This document shows positions 1-6,107 of a stretch of DNA of 7,728 nucleotides, one piece after another (the stretch's first letter is position 1; every line of letters begins with the position of its first letter). A program made the position numbers and the translations under genes. Source of the DNA: Methylovulum sp. (lineage in GTDB: Bacteria; Pseudomonadota; Gammaproteobacteria; Methylococcales; Methylomonadaceae); the NCBI GenBank assembly GCA_028713595.1, contig JAQTNZ010000103.1, forward strand, positions 1 through 7,728, given 5' to 3'. The notes below the pieces were generated by a model. That model had not been told where the DNA came from. It worked only from the letters and a program-made list of their open reading frames with translations, and ran no database searches.

Positions 1-328
1 GTACGGACATGAAATCTAAAAAGGCAACCGTTGCGGCTCTAAGGTGAAAAAAATAAGGATAATGCAAAACAGGATGGTTGGGCTGTGTTAAAATTTACCC
101 GTTTATTGGGTGTATGCGGCCAAAGCAAGTTAATCGAGCACGTCAAGGCAGAAAAACGTTAATTGGCAAAAATAAAACACGCCAAATATCGGGCAAAAAC
201 GTTTTTTAACTAAAAAAACACGCCAAATAAAATCCAAATCCAAAATATCAAAATATTAAGCTAACTGTTTGATGCTTCAACACTTCCCGCTTAATCCCGG
301 AATATCCCGAATCACGCCAAACATTAAC
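1..328. other. AT-rich region without a recognisable gene
   Basis: No credible gene is seen on either strand. The plus strand has a 39-codon open stretch (43-162) with no good start codon or ribosome binding site and no family resemblance I can name. The minus strand, which should continue the PLP-enzyme remnant ending at 329, shows no residual similarity to that enzyme in any frame. The region is rich in A and T runs and contains the word CACGCCAAA three times (178, 219, 313). It may be the scar of a mobile element or a deletion, but no terminal inverted repeats or target-site duplication are visible. Confidence 0.55.
152..228. repeat. Diverged tandem repeat, about 42-base unit, two copies
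   Basis: The word AAAAACGTT occurs at 152-160 and again at 195-203. CACGCCAAAT occurs at 178-187 and again at 219-228. The offsets are 43 and 41 bases, so the two words recur in the same order as a degenerate two-copy tandem repeat. A third, isolated CACGCCAAA lies at 313-321, close to the end of the truncated PLP-enzyme gene. The second copy includes the perfect palindrome AAAAACGTTTTT at 195-206. Function is unknown; chance similarity in AT-rich sequence is possible for the A-runs, less so for CACGCCAAAT. Confidence 0.4.
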
Positions 329-481
329 CTAAAGCACATTATTGCCGGAAATGATAGGGTGCAGCAAATCATCACGTTTTAGCCATAGGCTCACGTTCCG
401 ACTTGCCAGCAAAGGGTGGTTGATTTGCGTGAGAATGGAAGGCTGGAAATGGGCTTCCACTTGCTTAAGTGCAGGGTGCAT
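329..481 (-). pseudogene. Truncated ACC deaminase / D-cysteine desulfhydrase-like gene (N-terminal fragment)
   Basis: The minus strand from ATG at 481 reads 50 codons before TAG. The peptide begins MHPALKQVEAHFQPS and contains LWLKRDDLLHPIISGN. That resembles the N-terminus of the 1-aminocyclopropane-1-carboxylate deaminase/D-cysteine desulfhydrase family of fold-type II PLP enzymes, where (K)RDD(L)xxPxxxGNK leads to the lysine that binds the cofactor. Here the codon after SGN is AAT (Asn), followed by Val-Leu-stop, so the PLP lysine and the remaining roughly 250-300 residues are missing. An in-frame TGA lies two codons before the ATG, so this is the only start. No Shine-Dalgarno site is evident. 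The fragment follows the degQ terminator on the same strand. It cannot be a working enzyme; a deletion or insertion at about 335-345 removed the rest. Family assignment is from memory of the motif. Confidence 0.7.
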
Positions 482-501
482 GGATAATCACAGTGACCAA
501 G

Positions 502-538
502 GCCATAAAGCCGCCCCGCTTGGAGGCGGCTTTATGGC
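502..538 (-). terminator. Hairpin terminator downstream of degQ
   Basis: A perfect 14-bp stem (502-515 with 525-538) encloses a 9-base loop, and its core is GC-rich (AAAGCCGCC/GGCGGCTTT). It begins 9 bases after the degQ stop codon. The AAA...TTT flanks are built into the stem, so there is a short U-run in either direction and it could act bidirectionally. No long U-tract follows on the minus strand. Confidence 0.7.
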
Positions 539-547
539 AAACTGGGC

Positions 548-1951
548 TTACTTGTCTATCTGCAAGGCCAAAAAGGCGGGGCTACCACGGCGTTGCACCA
601 ACACCGCCACGGATTTGCCCACCGGCAGATTTTTAAGCGCGTGTTCAAAATCAGCCGGCGTACGGATGACGCTGTTTTGGATACGCAAAATCACATCGCC
701 GCGTTGGATACCGGCATCTTTCGCCGCCCCGCTGCCGACTTCCTCAACGATCACACCGCCTTTAGGCAGCTCTAACGCGTCTTTTTGCTCATCACTTAAG
801 GCACTGATAGTGATACCGATTTTATTCATCGGCTTAGCTTCTGGCTTGGCTTCGGCTTTTTGTTCAGGCTGGTCAGGCAACAAACCTATCTTAAAGGTGA
901 CCGTTTTGGTTTCGCCCTGACGGATAATTTTTAAAGTCGCAGGGCTGTCGATGGGAGTCATGCCGACTAAGGGCGGCAAGTCACCTGAACTGTCAATCAC
1001 TTGGCCATTAAACTCAACAATCACGTCACTGAGTTGCAGATCGGCTTTCTCAGCGGGGCTGCCGGGCATAATTTTCGACACCAAAGCGCCTTGGGGCTTT
1101 TTCATGCCGAACGCTTCCGCCAACTTACGGGTGACATCTTGGATTTGCACCCCTAACCAACCGTGCGAGGCCTTACCCTTGGTTTTGATTTGATCGACGA
1201 TATTCATCACCACATCAATAGGGATGGCAAAAGACAAGCCCATAAAGCCACCGGTACGGCTATAAATTTGCGAGTTGATGCCTATCACCTTGCCGTCCAT
1301 ATTAAACAGCGGCCCACCGGAATTGCCCGGATTGATCGCCACATCGGTTTGGATAAACGGCACATAATTGCCGCCCGGCAAACTGCGGCCTTTGGCGCTG
1401 ACAATACCCGCCGTGACCGATTGCTCGAAACCGAACGGCGAGCCGATAGCCAACACCCATTCGCCCACTTGCAATTTGTCAGGTTCGCCAATGCTTACGG
1501 TGGGCAAATCGCTGGCCGTCACTTTCAGCACCGCGATATCGGTACGCGCATCCGAGCCGACCAGCTTGGCGACCAACTCGCGGCGGTCAGAAAATTTAAC
1601 GACAATTTCATCGGCATCCTTAACCACATGGTGGTTAGTCAGGATATAACCGTCCGGGGAAATGATAAAGCCGGAACCTAAAGATTGGGTGTCACCGGAA
1701 TCATACCCGTCACCGTTGCCATCGGGATTATTGTAAAAATGCTTGAACAGCTCCTCCATTTCCGGCGGTATCCCTTCCGGCAGCTGCGGCTTGGCGCTCT
1801 CCGGGACGGGCTTGGCTTTCTGGGTGGTACTGATATTGACCACGGCAACGCCGTTAGTTTTGACCATTTCGGTAAAATCCGGCAATTGGGCAAACACGTT
1901 TTGGTTTGCCAATACCACCAAAAACACCCACAAACTCATAATTCTGAGCAT
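548..1951 (-). CDS. degQ: DegQ/MucD-family periplasmic serine endoprotease (Do family)
   Basis: A 467-residue HtrA-type protease that degrades or holds misfolded envelope proteins in the periplasm. The N-terminus (MLRIMSLWVFLVVLANQNVFA, cleavage predicted after VFA, about residue 21) is a Sec signal peptide. The trypsin-like domain spans about 30-255 with the triad His108 (TNHHVV), Asp138 (DARTDIAVLKV) and Ser211 (INPGNSGGPL), plus the conserved GLSFAIP strand. PDZ1 lies at about 265-357 and PDZ2 at about 376-465, joined by a Lys/Pro/Glu/Ala linker (364-375). Length and two PDZ domains fit DegQ/DegP/MucD. The start is fixed by GGAGA at 1956-1960, four bases before ATG. Loop LA carries an unusual DGNGDGYDSGD stretch (77-87). 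It lies 132 bases after dbpA and ends at a strong hairpin, so it is probably transcribed from its own promoter. DegP or MucD would be equally fair names. Confidence 0.96.
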   Translation of the reverse strand: MLRIMSLWVFLVVLANQNVFAQLPDFTEMVKTNGVAVVNISTTQKAKPVPESAKPQLPEGIPPEMEELFKHFYNNPDGNGDGYDSGDTQSLGSGFIISPDGYILTNHHVVKDADEIVVKFSDRRELVAKLVGSDARTDIAVLKVTASDLPTVSIGEPDKLQVGEWVLAIGSPFGFEQSVTAGIVSAKGRSLPGGNYVPFIQTDVAINPGNSGGPLFNMDGKVIGINSQIYSRTGGFMGLSFAIPIDVVMNIVDQIKTKGKASHGWLGVQIQDVTRKLAEAFGMKKPQGALVSKIMPGSPAEKADLQLSDVIVEFNGQVIDSSGDLPPLVGMTPIDSPATLKIIRQGETKTVTFKIGLLPDQPEQKAEAKPEAKPMNKIGITISALSDEQKDALELPKGGVIVEEVGSGAAKDAGIQRGDVILRIQNSVIRTPADFEHALKNLPVGKSVAVLVQRRGSPAFLALQIDK

Positions 1952-1970
1952 ATTGTCTCCATTTAAAGCA

Positions 1971-2024
1971 ATTAAAATTGAGTGGCCTCAGCCGTGTAAG
2001 ATTAAAATTGTCCTTACAATTTAA
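1971..2024 (-). promoter_or_regulatory. Candidate regulatory region upstream of degQ (repeats)
   Basis: Two exact copies of ATTAAAATTG (plus strand) lie at 1971-1980 and 2001-2010, 30 bases apart, close to three helical turns. The second copy overlaps an inverted repeat, AAATTGT-CCTT-ACAATTT (2005-2011 with 2016-2022), and a 6-bp inverted pair, TGTAAG (1995-2000) with CTTACA (2013-2018). This arrangement would suit a regulator binding upstream of a stress protease. I could not find a convincing -35/-10 pair, and no clear RpoE-type promoter is visible. AT-rich chance matches remain possible. Confidence 0.35.
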
Positions 2025-2083
2025 AATGTTATTACAGGACTTTAAAAAAAACCCCGCTTAACTTCCGCCAACAGCCCTATAAC

Positions 2084-3472
2084 CTATCCCCACTGGGATT
2101 TGCGCACCATAAAACTGCGCCCCTTGATTTTGCCGTTTTTCAACCATGCCAAGACCCGGTCAGCACTGTCTTGTCTGACCGCCAAATAAGCGTGGTTGTC
2201 AAAAATGTCAATTTTGCCGATGTCAGCGCCCGCAACCCCGGCATCGCCGGTCAATGCGCCCAATATATCGCCCGGACGCAACTTGTTTTTACGGCCACCG
2301 TCTAGCCACAGCGTCACCATCGGTGGCTGGAAACGTTCGGCAAAATTCATCTGAAACGGGGCAATATCATCCCACTTCGCGGTTATGGACAAATAGTCTT
2401 CAATGGCTTGGACGCGGTTTTGCTCCTGCACAGTACATAAGCTCAAGGCCAAGCCTTGTTTGCCCGCCCGTCCAGTGCGGCCTATCCGGTGTACATAGAC
2501 CTCAGGGTCCCACGGTAGTTCATAATTGATCACCGCTTGCAACTCCTTAATGTCCAGCCCCCGCGCCGCCACATCAGTGGCGACCAGAATGGAACAGCTT
2601 TTATTGGCAAAGCGCACCAGCACTTGGTCACGGTGTTTTTGCTCCAAGTCGCCATGCAGGGCCTGCACCGAAAAACCGCAGTTATCCAAAGCCGCCGCCA
2701 CCTCTTGGCAATCCTGTTTGGTGTTGCAAAACACCACAGTCGATTCGGGGCGGTGGTAAGCCAACAAATAACCCAAGGCATTCAGCCGCCGCGCCTTGTC
2801 GGTTTGGTAAAACTGTTGCGCAATGACGCTATCATGGTGGCTGCTGTCAATGCTGACCGTGAGCGGTTTAAACTGGAATTTTTTGCTGATTTCGCGGATA
2901 GGGTCGGCATAGGTTGCCGAAAACAACAACGTCTGCCGATGGGTGGGCGCGTAAGAGATAACATCCGAGATAGCCTCTGCAAAGCCCATGTCCAGCATCC
3001 TATCAGCCTCATCAAGCACCAGCACTTTCAGATGATCCAGACGTAGGCTACGTTTGCGCAAATGCTCCTGCAAACGCCCCGGGGTGCCGACCACGATATG
3101 CACCCCGTGTTCCAAAGAGCCCAATTGGGGGCCGAACGGTACGCCACCGCATAACGGCAACACTTTTATATTTTGGGTAAAACGCGCCAGCCTGCGGATT
3201 TCCTTACAGACTTGGTCGGCCAGCTCGCGGGTTGGGCAAATCACCAAAGCCTGCACCTTAAATTGGCTAAAGTCCATGCGTGACAGCAAGCCGATACCAA
3301 AGGCGGCGGTCTTGCCGCTGCCGGTTTTGGCCTGGGCGATCACATCGCGGCCTTCAAGGATATGCGGTAGGGTTTCCGCCTGGATAGGGGTCAAGTGGGT
3401 GTAACCCAAGGATTCGATGTTGTCCAGCAGGGCGGGGGTCAACGGTAGCGACGAAAAGGTGGCAGTATTCAC
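2084..3472 (-). CDS. dbpA: ATP-dependent RNA helicase DbpA (DEAD-box, 23S rRNA specific)
   Basis: DbpA unwinds rRNA during late 50S subunit assembly and is targeted to hairpin 92 of 23S rRNA by its C-terminal domain. Numbered from the GTG at 3472 (462 residues), the visible motifs are the Q motif (LTPIQ, 27-31), Walker A (AQAKTGSGKT, 46-55), PTREL (80-84), TPGR (130-133), DEAD (154-157), SAT (185-187), ATDVAARGLD (298-307) and HRIGRTGR (328-335). The DbpA-type RNA-binding domain occupies about 385-460 (KLRPGDILGALTGDAG, GKIDIFDNHAYLAV). I chose GTG because the sequence after it (VNTATFSSLPLTPALL) matches where DbpA proteins begin and AAGAG sits six bases upstream. An in-frame ATG at 3520 would add 16 residues without family resemblance and has no clear ribosome binding site. 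A T8 tract on the minus strand (2044-2051) follows the stop codon without a convincing stem. Confidence 0.95.
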   Translation of the reverse strand: MNTATFSSLPLTPALLDNIESLGYTHLTPIQAETLPHILEGRDVIAQAKTGSGKTAAFGIGLLSRMDFSQFKVQALVICPTRELADQVCKEIRRLARFTQNIKVLPLCGGVPFGPQLGSLEHGVHIVVGTPGRLQEHLRKRSLRLDHLKVLVLDEADRMLDMGFAEAISDVISYAPTHRQTLLFSATYADPIREISKKFQFKPLTVSIDSSHHDSVIAQQFYQTDKARRLNALGYLLAYHRPESTVVFCNTKQDCQEVAAALDNCGFSVQALHGDLEQKHRDQVLVRFANKSCSILVATDVAARGLDIKELQAVINYELPWDPEVYVHRIGRTGRAGKQGLALSLCTVQEQNRVQAIEDYLSITAKWDDIAPFQMNFAERFQPPMVTLWLDGGRKNKLRPGDILGALTGDAGVAGADIGKIDIFDNHAYLAVRQDSADRVLAWLKNGKIKGRSFMVRKSQWG

Positions 3473-3552
3473 GAATGGCTCTTGTAGGCAGGCGAACAGC
3501 GGCGAACTGCCGCCATTCAATGGCTTATGATAACAATACTGGCGACAAAGCT

Positions 3553-3585
3553 GTAGGTTTTCGTGCGCTAAGGCTGCAAACCTAC
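3553..3585 (-). repeat. REP-like inverted repeat spanning the beta-helix gene's stop codon
   Basis: GTAGGTTT (3553-3560) and AAACCTAC (3578-3585) form a perfect 8-bp stem with a 17-base loop. The stop codon of the beta-helix gene (3568-3570) lies in the loop. The GTAGGTT...AACCTAC arms with a CGCTAAG-type loop recall repetitive extragenic palindromes common in gammaproteobacterial genomes; this is a resemblance only, as no second copy is present here. It could also act as a 3' mRNA-stabilising hairpin or a weak terminator between this gene and dbpA. Confidence 0.4.
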
Positions 3586-4770
3586 TGGAGCGGTTTCCAG
3601 CACCGGCAATTTAGGGTAAGCGGCCAGTTTGGCCTCGTCCCGAGAGGCATACACCCAATTAAGGCCGTCAATCGCCACCGGATCTTTGGAGACGATGATA
3701 TTGCCGATGCCGGCCACTGGCAGCGGCTTATCGGCAGACTGGGCCAATAAGTTATTAAATCGCCCACGCTCTAGGATAATGACATTTTTTTTGAGCGTAA
3801 TGCTGTTCAGGGTATGGCTGATCCCTTCCAAACCATAACCTATGGCCGAGTCATTGGAGCTTTCCGGGCCTTTTTCCAGCACCGAATCTTCGATAAGCAG
3901 TTCCCCGCCATTAGGTATGTCGATCAGACGGCTATCACGGGCGGTCAGCGAGGCAATGACACAATGCCTGACAATAGTCCTGGCGGCGCGGGATTTGAGT
4001 TCATGGCCTTCGGAGACCGCCGCCAACAGCCAACTGTCATCAATCAGCACTTCGCCGCCATCCGCGTAAATGCCGTGCGCCCGCCCGTTTTTGCCCAATT
4101 TTTCAAACCGGCTGTCAGTGATTTGCAGGCGCACGTTGTGGTTGGATAAAATGCCCTGTTCCGAATCATGAAAATAAACATGGTTGACGGTCAGCCCCTG
4201 GCCTTCCGAGCGGATGCAGGCGCCATTTTGGTCGGCAACGGCAATGTTTTTACATTCGATGTTGCTGATGCTGATCTGCCGGCCTTTGGTGATGATCGCG
4301 GCCTTGCCTTCGGCGCTCGCCCCGTCCAGCACCACCCGCCCAACACCAATGACTTGGACATCATTTTGGCTAATCACCAATGCTTCGTTATAAACCCCTT
4401 CACCCATCAACAGGCTTTGCTTATCTTGCAAGGCGGCACTGGCGGCGGCCAAAGACGGATAATGCCGATTGCCTATCATAATGTTATGCGCGGGCACCGA
4501 AATAGGCCCGTCGTCCAAGGGTTGCCAAGGGGCAAAATTGGCGGCAATATCCTGATCCAATTGCTGTTGCCCACGGACTTGCTCTTCAACCAAAGCATTA
4601 GGGTTGAACGCCAAAATGATTTTTTCAGCTATTTTGTCATAAACTTGATGGAAAATGGCCGGATCATAGCCATAAACGCCCACCACCGCCAAATTGATGG
4701 CTACCCCGGACCCCAGCAAATAATATTTAGCCCCGCGTATCAGAAGGCTGACCGGCTTAAAAATACCCAT
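3568..4770 (-). CDS. Membrane-anchored right-handed parallel beta-helix protein, function unknown
   Basis: A 400-residue protein from ATG 4770. A hydrophobic segment near the N-terminus (about 16-35, YYLLGSGVAINLAVVGVYGY) follows a basic start (IRGAK) and should act as an uncleaved anchor, placing the rest in the periplasm. Residues about 37-95 look helical and polar. From about 97 the pattern turns to short hydrophobic beta-strands with turns (VQVIGVGRVVLDG, ISISNIECKN, LTVNHVYFHD, LQITDSRFEK, VLIDDSWLL, LLIEDSVLEK), typical of the pectin-lyase-like fold. Noted conserved-looking blocks are AHGIYADGG (231-239), GHELKSRA (255-262) and IDIPNGGEL (283-291). I see no catalytic set of a known pectate lyase or alginate lyase. 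The frame can be extended to a TTG at 4830, but ATG with GAG about 11 bases upstream is preferred. It lies 115 bases after sua5 and 95 before dbpA. A role in binding or processing cell-surface sugar polymers is only a guess. Confidence 0.85.
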   Translation of the reverse strand: MGIFKPVSLLIRGAKYYLLGSGVAINLAVVGVYGYDPAIFHQVYDKIAEKIILAFNPNALVEEQVRGQQQLDQDIAANFAPWQPLDDGPISVPAHNIMIGNRHYPSLAAASAALQDKQSLLMGEGVYNEALVISQNDVQVIGVGRVVLDGASAEGKAAIITKGRQISISNIECKNIAVADQNGACIRSEGQGLTVNHVYFHDSEQGILSNHNVRLQITDSRFEKLGKNGRAHGIYADGGEVLIDDSWLLAAVSEGHELKSRAARTIVRHCVIASLTARDSRLIDIPNGGELLIEDSVLEKGPESSNDSAIGYGLEGISHTLNSITLKKNVIILERGRFNNLLAQSADKPLPVAGIGNIIVSKDPVAIDGLNWVYASRDEAKLAAYPKLPVLETAPVGLQP

Positions 4771-4838
4771 AATATAAATCACTCGTGAGAAAAATGGCAA
4801 AGGCTTACCAAAACGCTTAGGTTTTTGCAAGCTGGACC

Positions 4839-4853
4839 GGCTTTGTTAAAGCC
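4839..4853 (-). other. Small stem-loop between sua5 and the beta-helix gene
   Basis: GGCTTT-GTT-AAAGCC (4839-4844 with 4848-4853) forms a 6-bp stem with a 3-base loop, 33 bases after the sua5 stop codon. No U-tract follows on the minus strand, so it is at best a weak terminator or a processing/stability hairpin. It adjoins the palindrome GCCTAGGC (4851-4858). Confidence 0.3.
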
Positions 4854-4885
4854 TAGGCATTAAAGGGCTGTAAGGTTACGGGCGC

Positions 4886-5875
4886 TTACACCGCCGCCAA
4901 TGGCACGGTGGCTTTGCCCAAACGGTCATTAACCGCCCGCCACGCTTCAGTTTGCGGTGGGCTTTCCACGAAAATACAGGTCAACTGCAACGCGTCCAAC
5001 GCGCGTAAAGAAGCATACAAGGATTGCGCGTAACCTTCCGCCGAAGCGGGCATAGGCACGACATGCAGATTGGCATTGTCAGGCAAACCATGTTGATAGG
5101 CCAACACCCCAACCCGCCGCCCACTGTCCAACAAAGCCCGCACCTGCCCTGACAACAGCGCAGACGGACAACAAACGGCTTGGGTTTTAGGCGCATAATG
5201 CACCGCCATCATACCTGGGGCGCGGATGTCCGTGTCCAGGCTCTCCGGCACCAATAATGGCTGCTGCAACAGCGCCTCCAACTCCGCGACACCGATATGC
5301 CCCGGCCTTAACAAGCGTGGCCGCATACCGCTCAGATCGACGATGGTCGATTCCACGCCCACCTGACAGGGGCCGCCATCCAGTATCATCGCCACCGCCG
5401 CCCCCAACTCCTCGGCAACATGTGCGGCTTGGGTCGGACTGATCCGGCAAAATCGGTTGGCGGAAGGCGCGGCAATGCCGCCGCCGAACGCGTGCAACAA
5501 TTGCAAAGCGACCGGATGCCCTGGCACCCGCAACGCCACCGTCTCTTGCCCGCCAGTCACCACCGCCGGCACCGCCGCGCGTTTGCGCAACACCAAGGCC
5601 AACGGCCCCGGCCAAAACCGCGCCGCCAATTGCCGCGCCACCGTCGGCACGTGTACCGCCCAGTCGTCCAACATCGCCGCCTCAGCGATATGCACAATCA
5701 ACGGATGGTCGGCAGGGCGGCCCTTGGCGGCAAAAATGCCCTGCACCGCCAAGGCATTGCTGGCATCGGCGCCCAGCCCGTAAACCGTCTCGGTCGGAAA
5801 CGCGACCAGCAAGCCTTGGCGCAATAACTGCACAGCCTCGGCAATAGCCGCCGCATCTGCTTTTTTGGGTTCCAT
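4886..5875 (-). CDS. sua5: L-threonylcarbamoyladenylate synthase, Sua5/YrdC family (two-domain type)
   Basis: This cytoplasmic enzyme makes threonylcarbamoyl-AMP from threonine, bicarbonate and ATP, the first step of t6A modification at position 37 of ANN-decoding tRNAs. The 329 residues match the long Sua5 form rather than the short TsaC of about 190. The YrdC domain (about 8-200) shows FPTETVYGLGADA (26-38), the KGRP loop (51-54), RFWPGPLALVL (86-96), APSAN (136-140) and VESTIVDLSG (174-183). The conserved interdomain linker is at 219-231 (APGMMAVHYAPKT), followed by the C-terminal Sua5 domain with IFVESPP (301-307) and a closing NDRLGKAT (316-323). One departure is Cys143 in SANRFCRISPT, where Gly is usual as I recall. 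A promoter-like sequence with a 17-base spacer lies just upstream, so the gene probably begins a transcription unit. The ribosome binding site is weak. Confidence 0.95.
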   Translation of the reverse strand: MEPKKADAAAIAEAVQLLRQGLLVAFPTETVYGLGADASNALAVQGIFAAKGRPADHPLIVHIAEAAMLDDWAVHVPTVARQLAARFWPGPLALVLRKRAAVPAVVTGGQETVALRVPGHPVALQLLHAFGGGIAAPSANRFCRISPTQAAHVAEELGAAVAMILDGGPCQVGVESTIVDLSGMRPRLLRPGHIGVAELEALLQQPLLVPESLDTDIRAPGMMAVHYAPKTQAVCCPSALLSGQVRALLDSGRRVGVLAYQHGLPDNANLHVVPMPASAEGYAQSLYASLRALDALQLTCIFVESPPQTEAWRAVNDRLGKATVPLAAV

Positions 5876-5907
5876 AAGGTAATCTGACCATTTTTAAATA
5901 AAAAGAA

Positions 5908-5936
5908 ATGATAAGCCGCACGGGCCGGGAAGACAA
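5908..5936 (-). promoter_or_regulatory. Sigma70-like promoter of sua5
   Basis: On the minus strand TTGTCT (5931-5936) is followed after exactly 17 bases by TATCAT (5908-5913). These match the -35 and -10 consensus at 4/6 and 5/6 positions. The predicted start of transcription, near 5900, leaves a leader of about 25 bases before ATG 5875. The -35 box lies inside the palindrome at 5932-5945. Confidence 0.55.
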
Positions 5937-5945
5937 AATTTTGTC
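5932..5945. promoter_or_regulatory. Perfect 14-bp palindrome, candidate operator over the sua5 -35 box
   Basis: GACAAAATTTTGTC reads the same on both strands. It overlaps the putative -35 hexamer of sua5, the position expected of a repressor site. Its half-site GACAAAA/TTTTGTC recurs in the inverted repeat at 6085-6107. The regulator is unknown. Confidence 0.45.
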
Positions 5946-6062
5946 AGCCACTTTCGTAGGGGCAGAAACTGCCGCCGCTTAGGGCAGGCTCCGCCATAAC
6001 AGCCAAAGCCATATTTTGGACATAAAAACCGCACGCCTTACCGCCTTTTGACTTAGCAAAGG

Positions 6063-6084
6063 CAGTTTGCCACCTGCCAAACTG
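6063..6084 (+). other. Stem-loop followed by a T5 run
   Basis: CAGTTTG (6063-6069) and CAAACTG (6078-6084) form a perfect 7-bp stem with an 8-base loop, directly followed by TTTTT (6085-6089) on the plus strand. This has the form of a weak intrinsic terminator reading rightwards, but no rightward gene lies upstream in the window. The T-run also forms part of the next inverted repeat. Confidence 0.35.
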
Positions 6085-6107
6085 TTTTTGTCAATATGTG
6101 ACAAAAA
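6085..6107. promoter_or_regulatory. 9-bp inverted repeat, candidate operator
   Basis: TTTTTGTCA, a 5-base spacer, then TGACAAAAA is a perfect dyad of the size bound by dimeric regulators. Its half-site TTTTGTCA matches 5939-5946 near sua5. It overlaps the possible rightward -35 GTGACA (6098-6103). The site lies about 415 bases before the RTX start codon. Confidence 0.45.

Noticed and set aside
43..162. Plus-strand open stretch of 39 codons ending at TAA 160-162 (contains DGWAVLKFTRLLGVCGQSKL)
   Set aside because: The composition looks somewhat protein-like, but there is no ATG or convincing ribosome binding site in frame, and I do not recognise a family. It could be a remnant of a lost gene. 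A protein search of this segment would decide.
342..920. 192-codon plus-strand open frame
   Set aside because: It lies antisense to the terminator, the PLP-enzyme remnant and the degQ C-terminus, and has no domain-like features. It is a shadow of the minus-strand coding sequence.
1163..1681. 172-codon plus-strand open frame
   Set aside because: Wholly antisense to the DegQ protease domain, with no recognisable motifs.
2044..2051. T8 run on the minus strand after dbpA as an intrinsic terminator
   Set aside because: I could not build a stem in the preceding bases (GGCGGAAGTTAAGCGGGG has no complementary arm), so a Rho-independent terminator is not supported.
2537..3046. 169-codon plus-strand open frame
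   Set aside because: Wholly antisense to the helicase core of DbpA, with no recognisable motifs.
4168..4788. 206-codon plus-strand open frame
   Set aside because: Antisense to the beta-helix gene, which has clear protein-level structure. This frame has none.
5187..5615. 142-codon minus-strand open frame
   Set aside because: Frame-shifted shadow of sua5 with a Gly/Arg/Ala-rich composition typical of off-frame GC-rich DNA.
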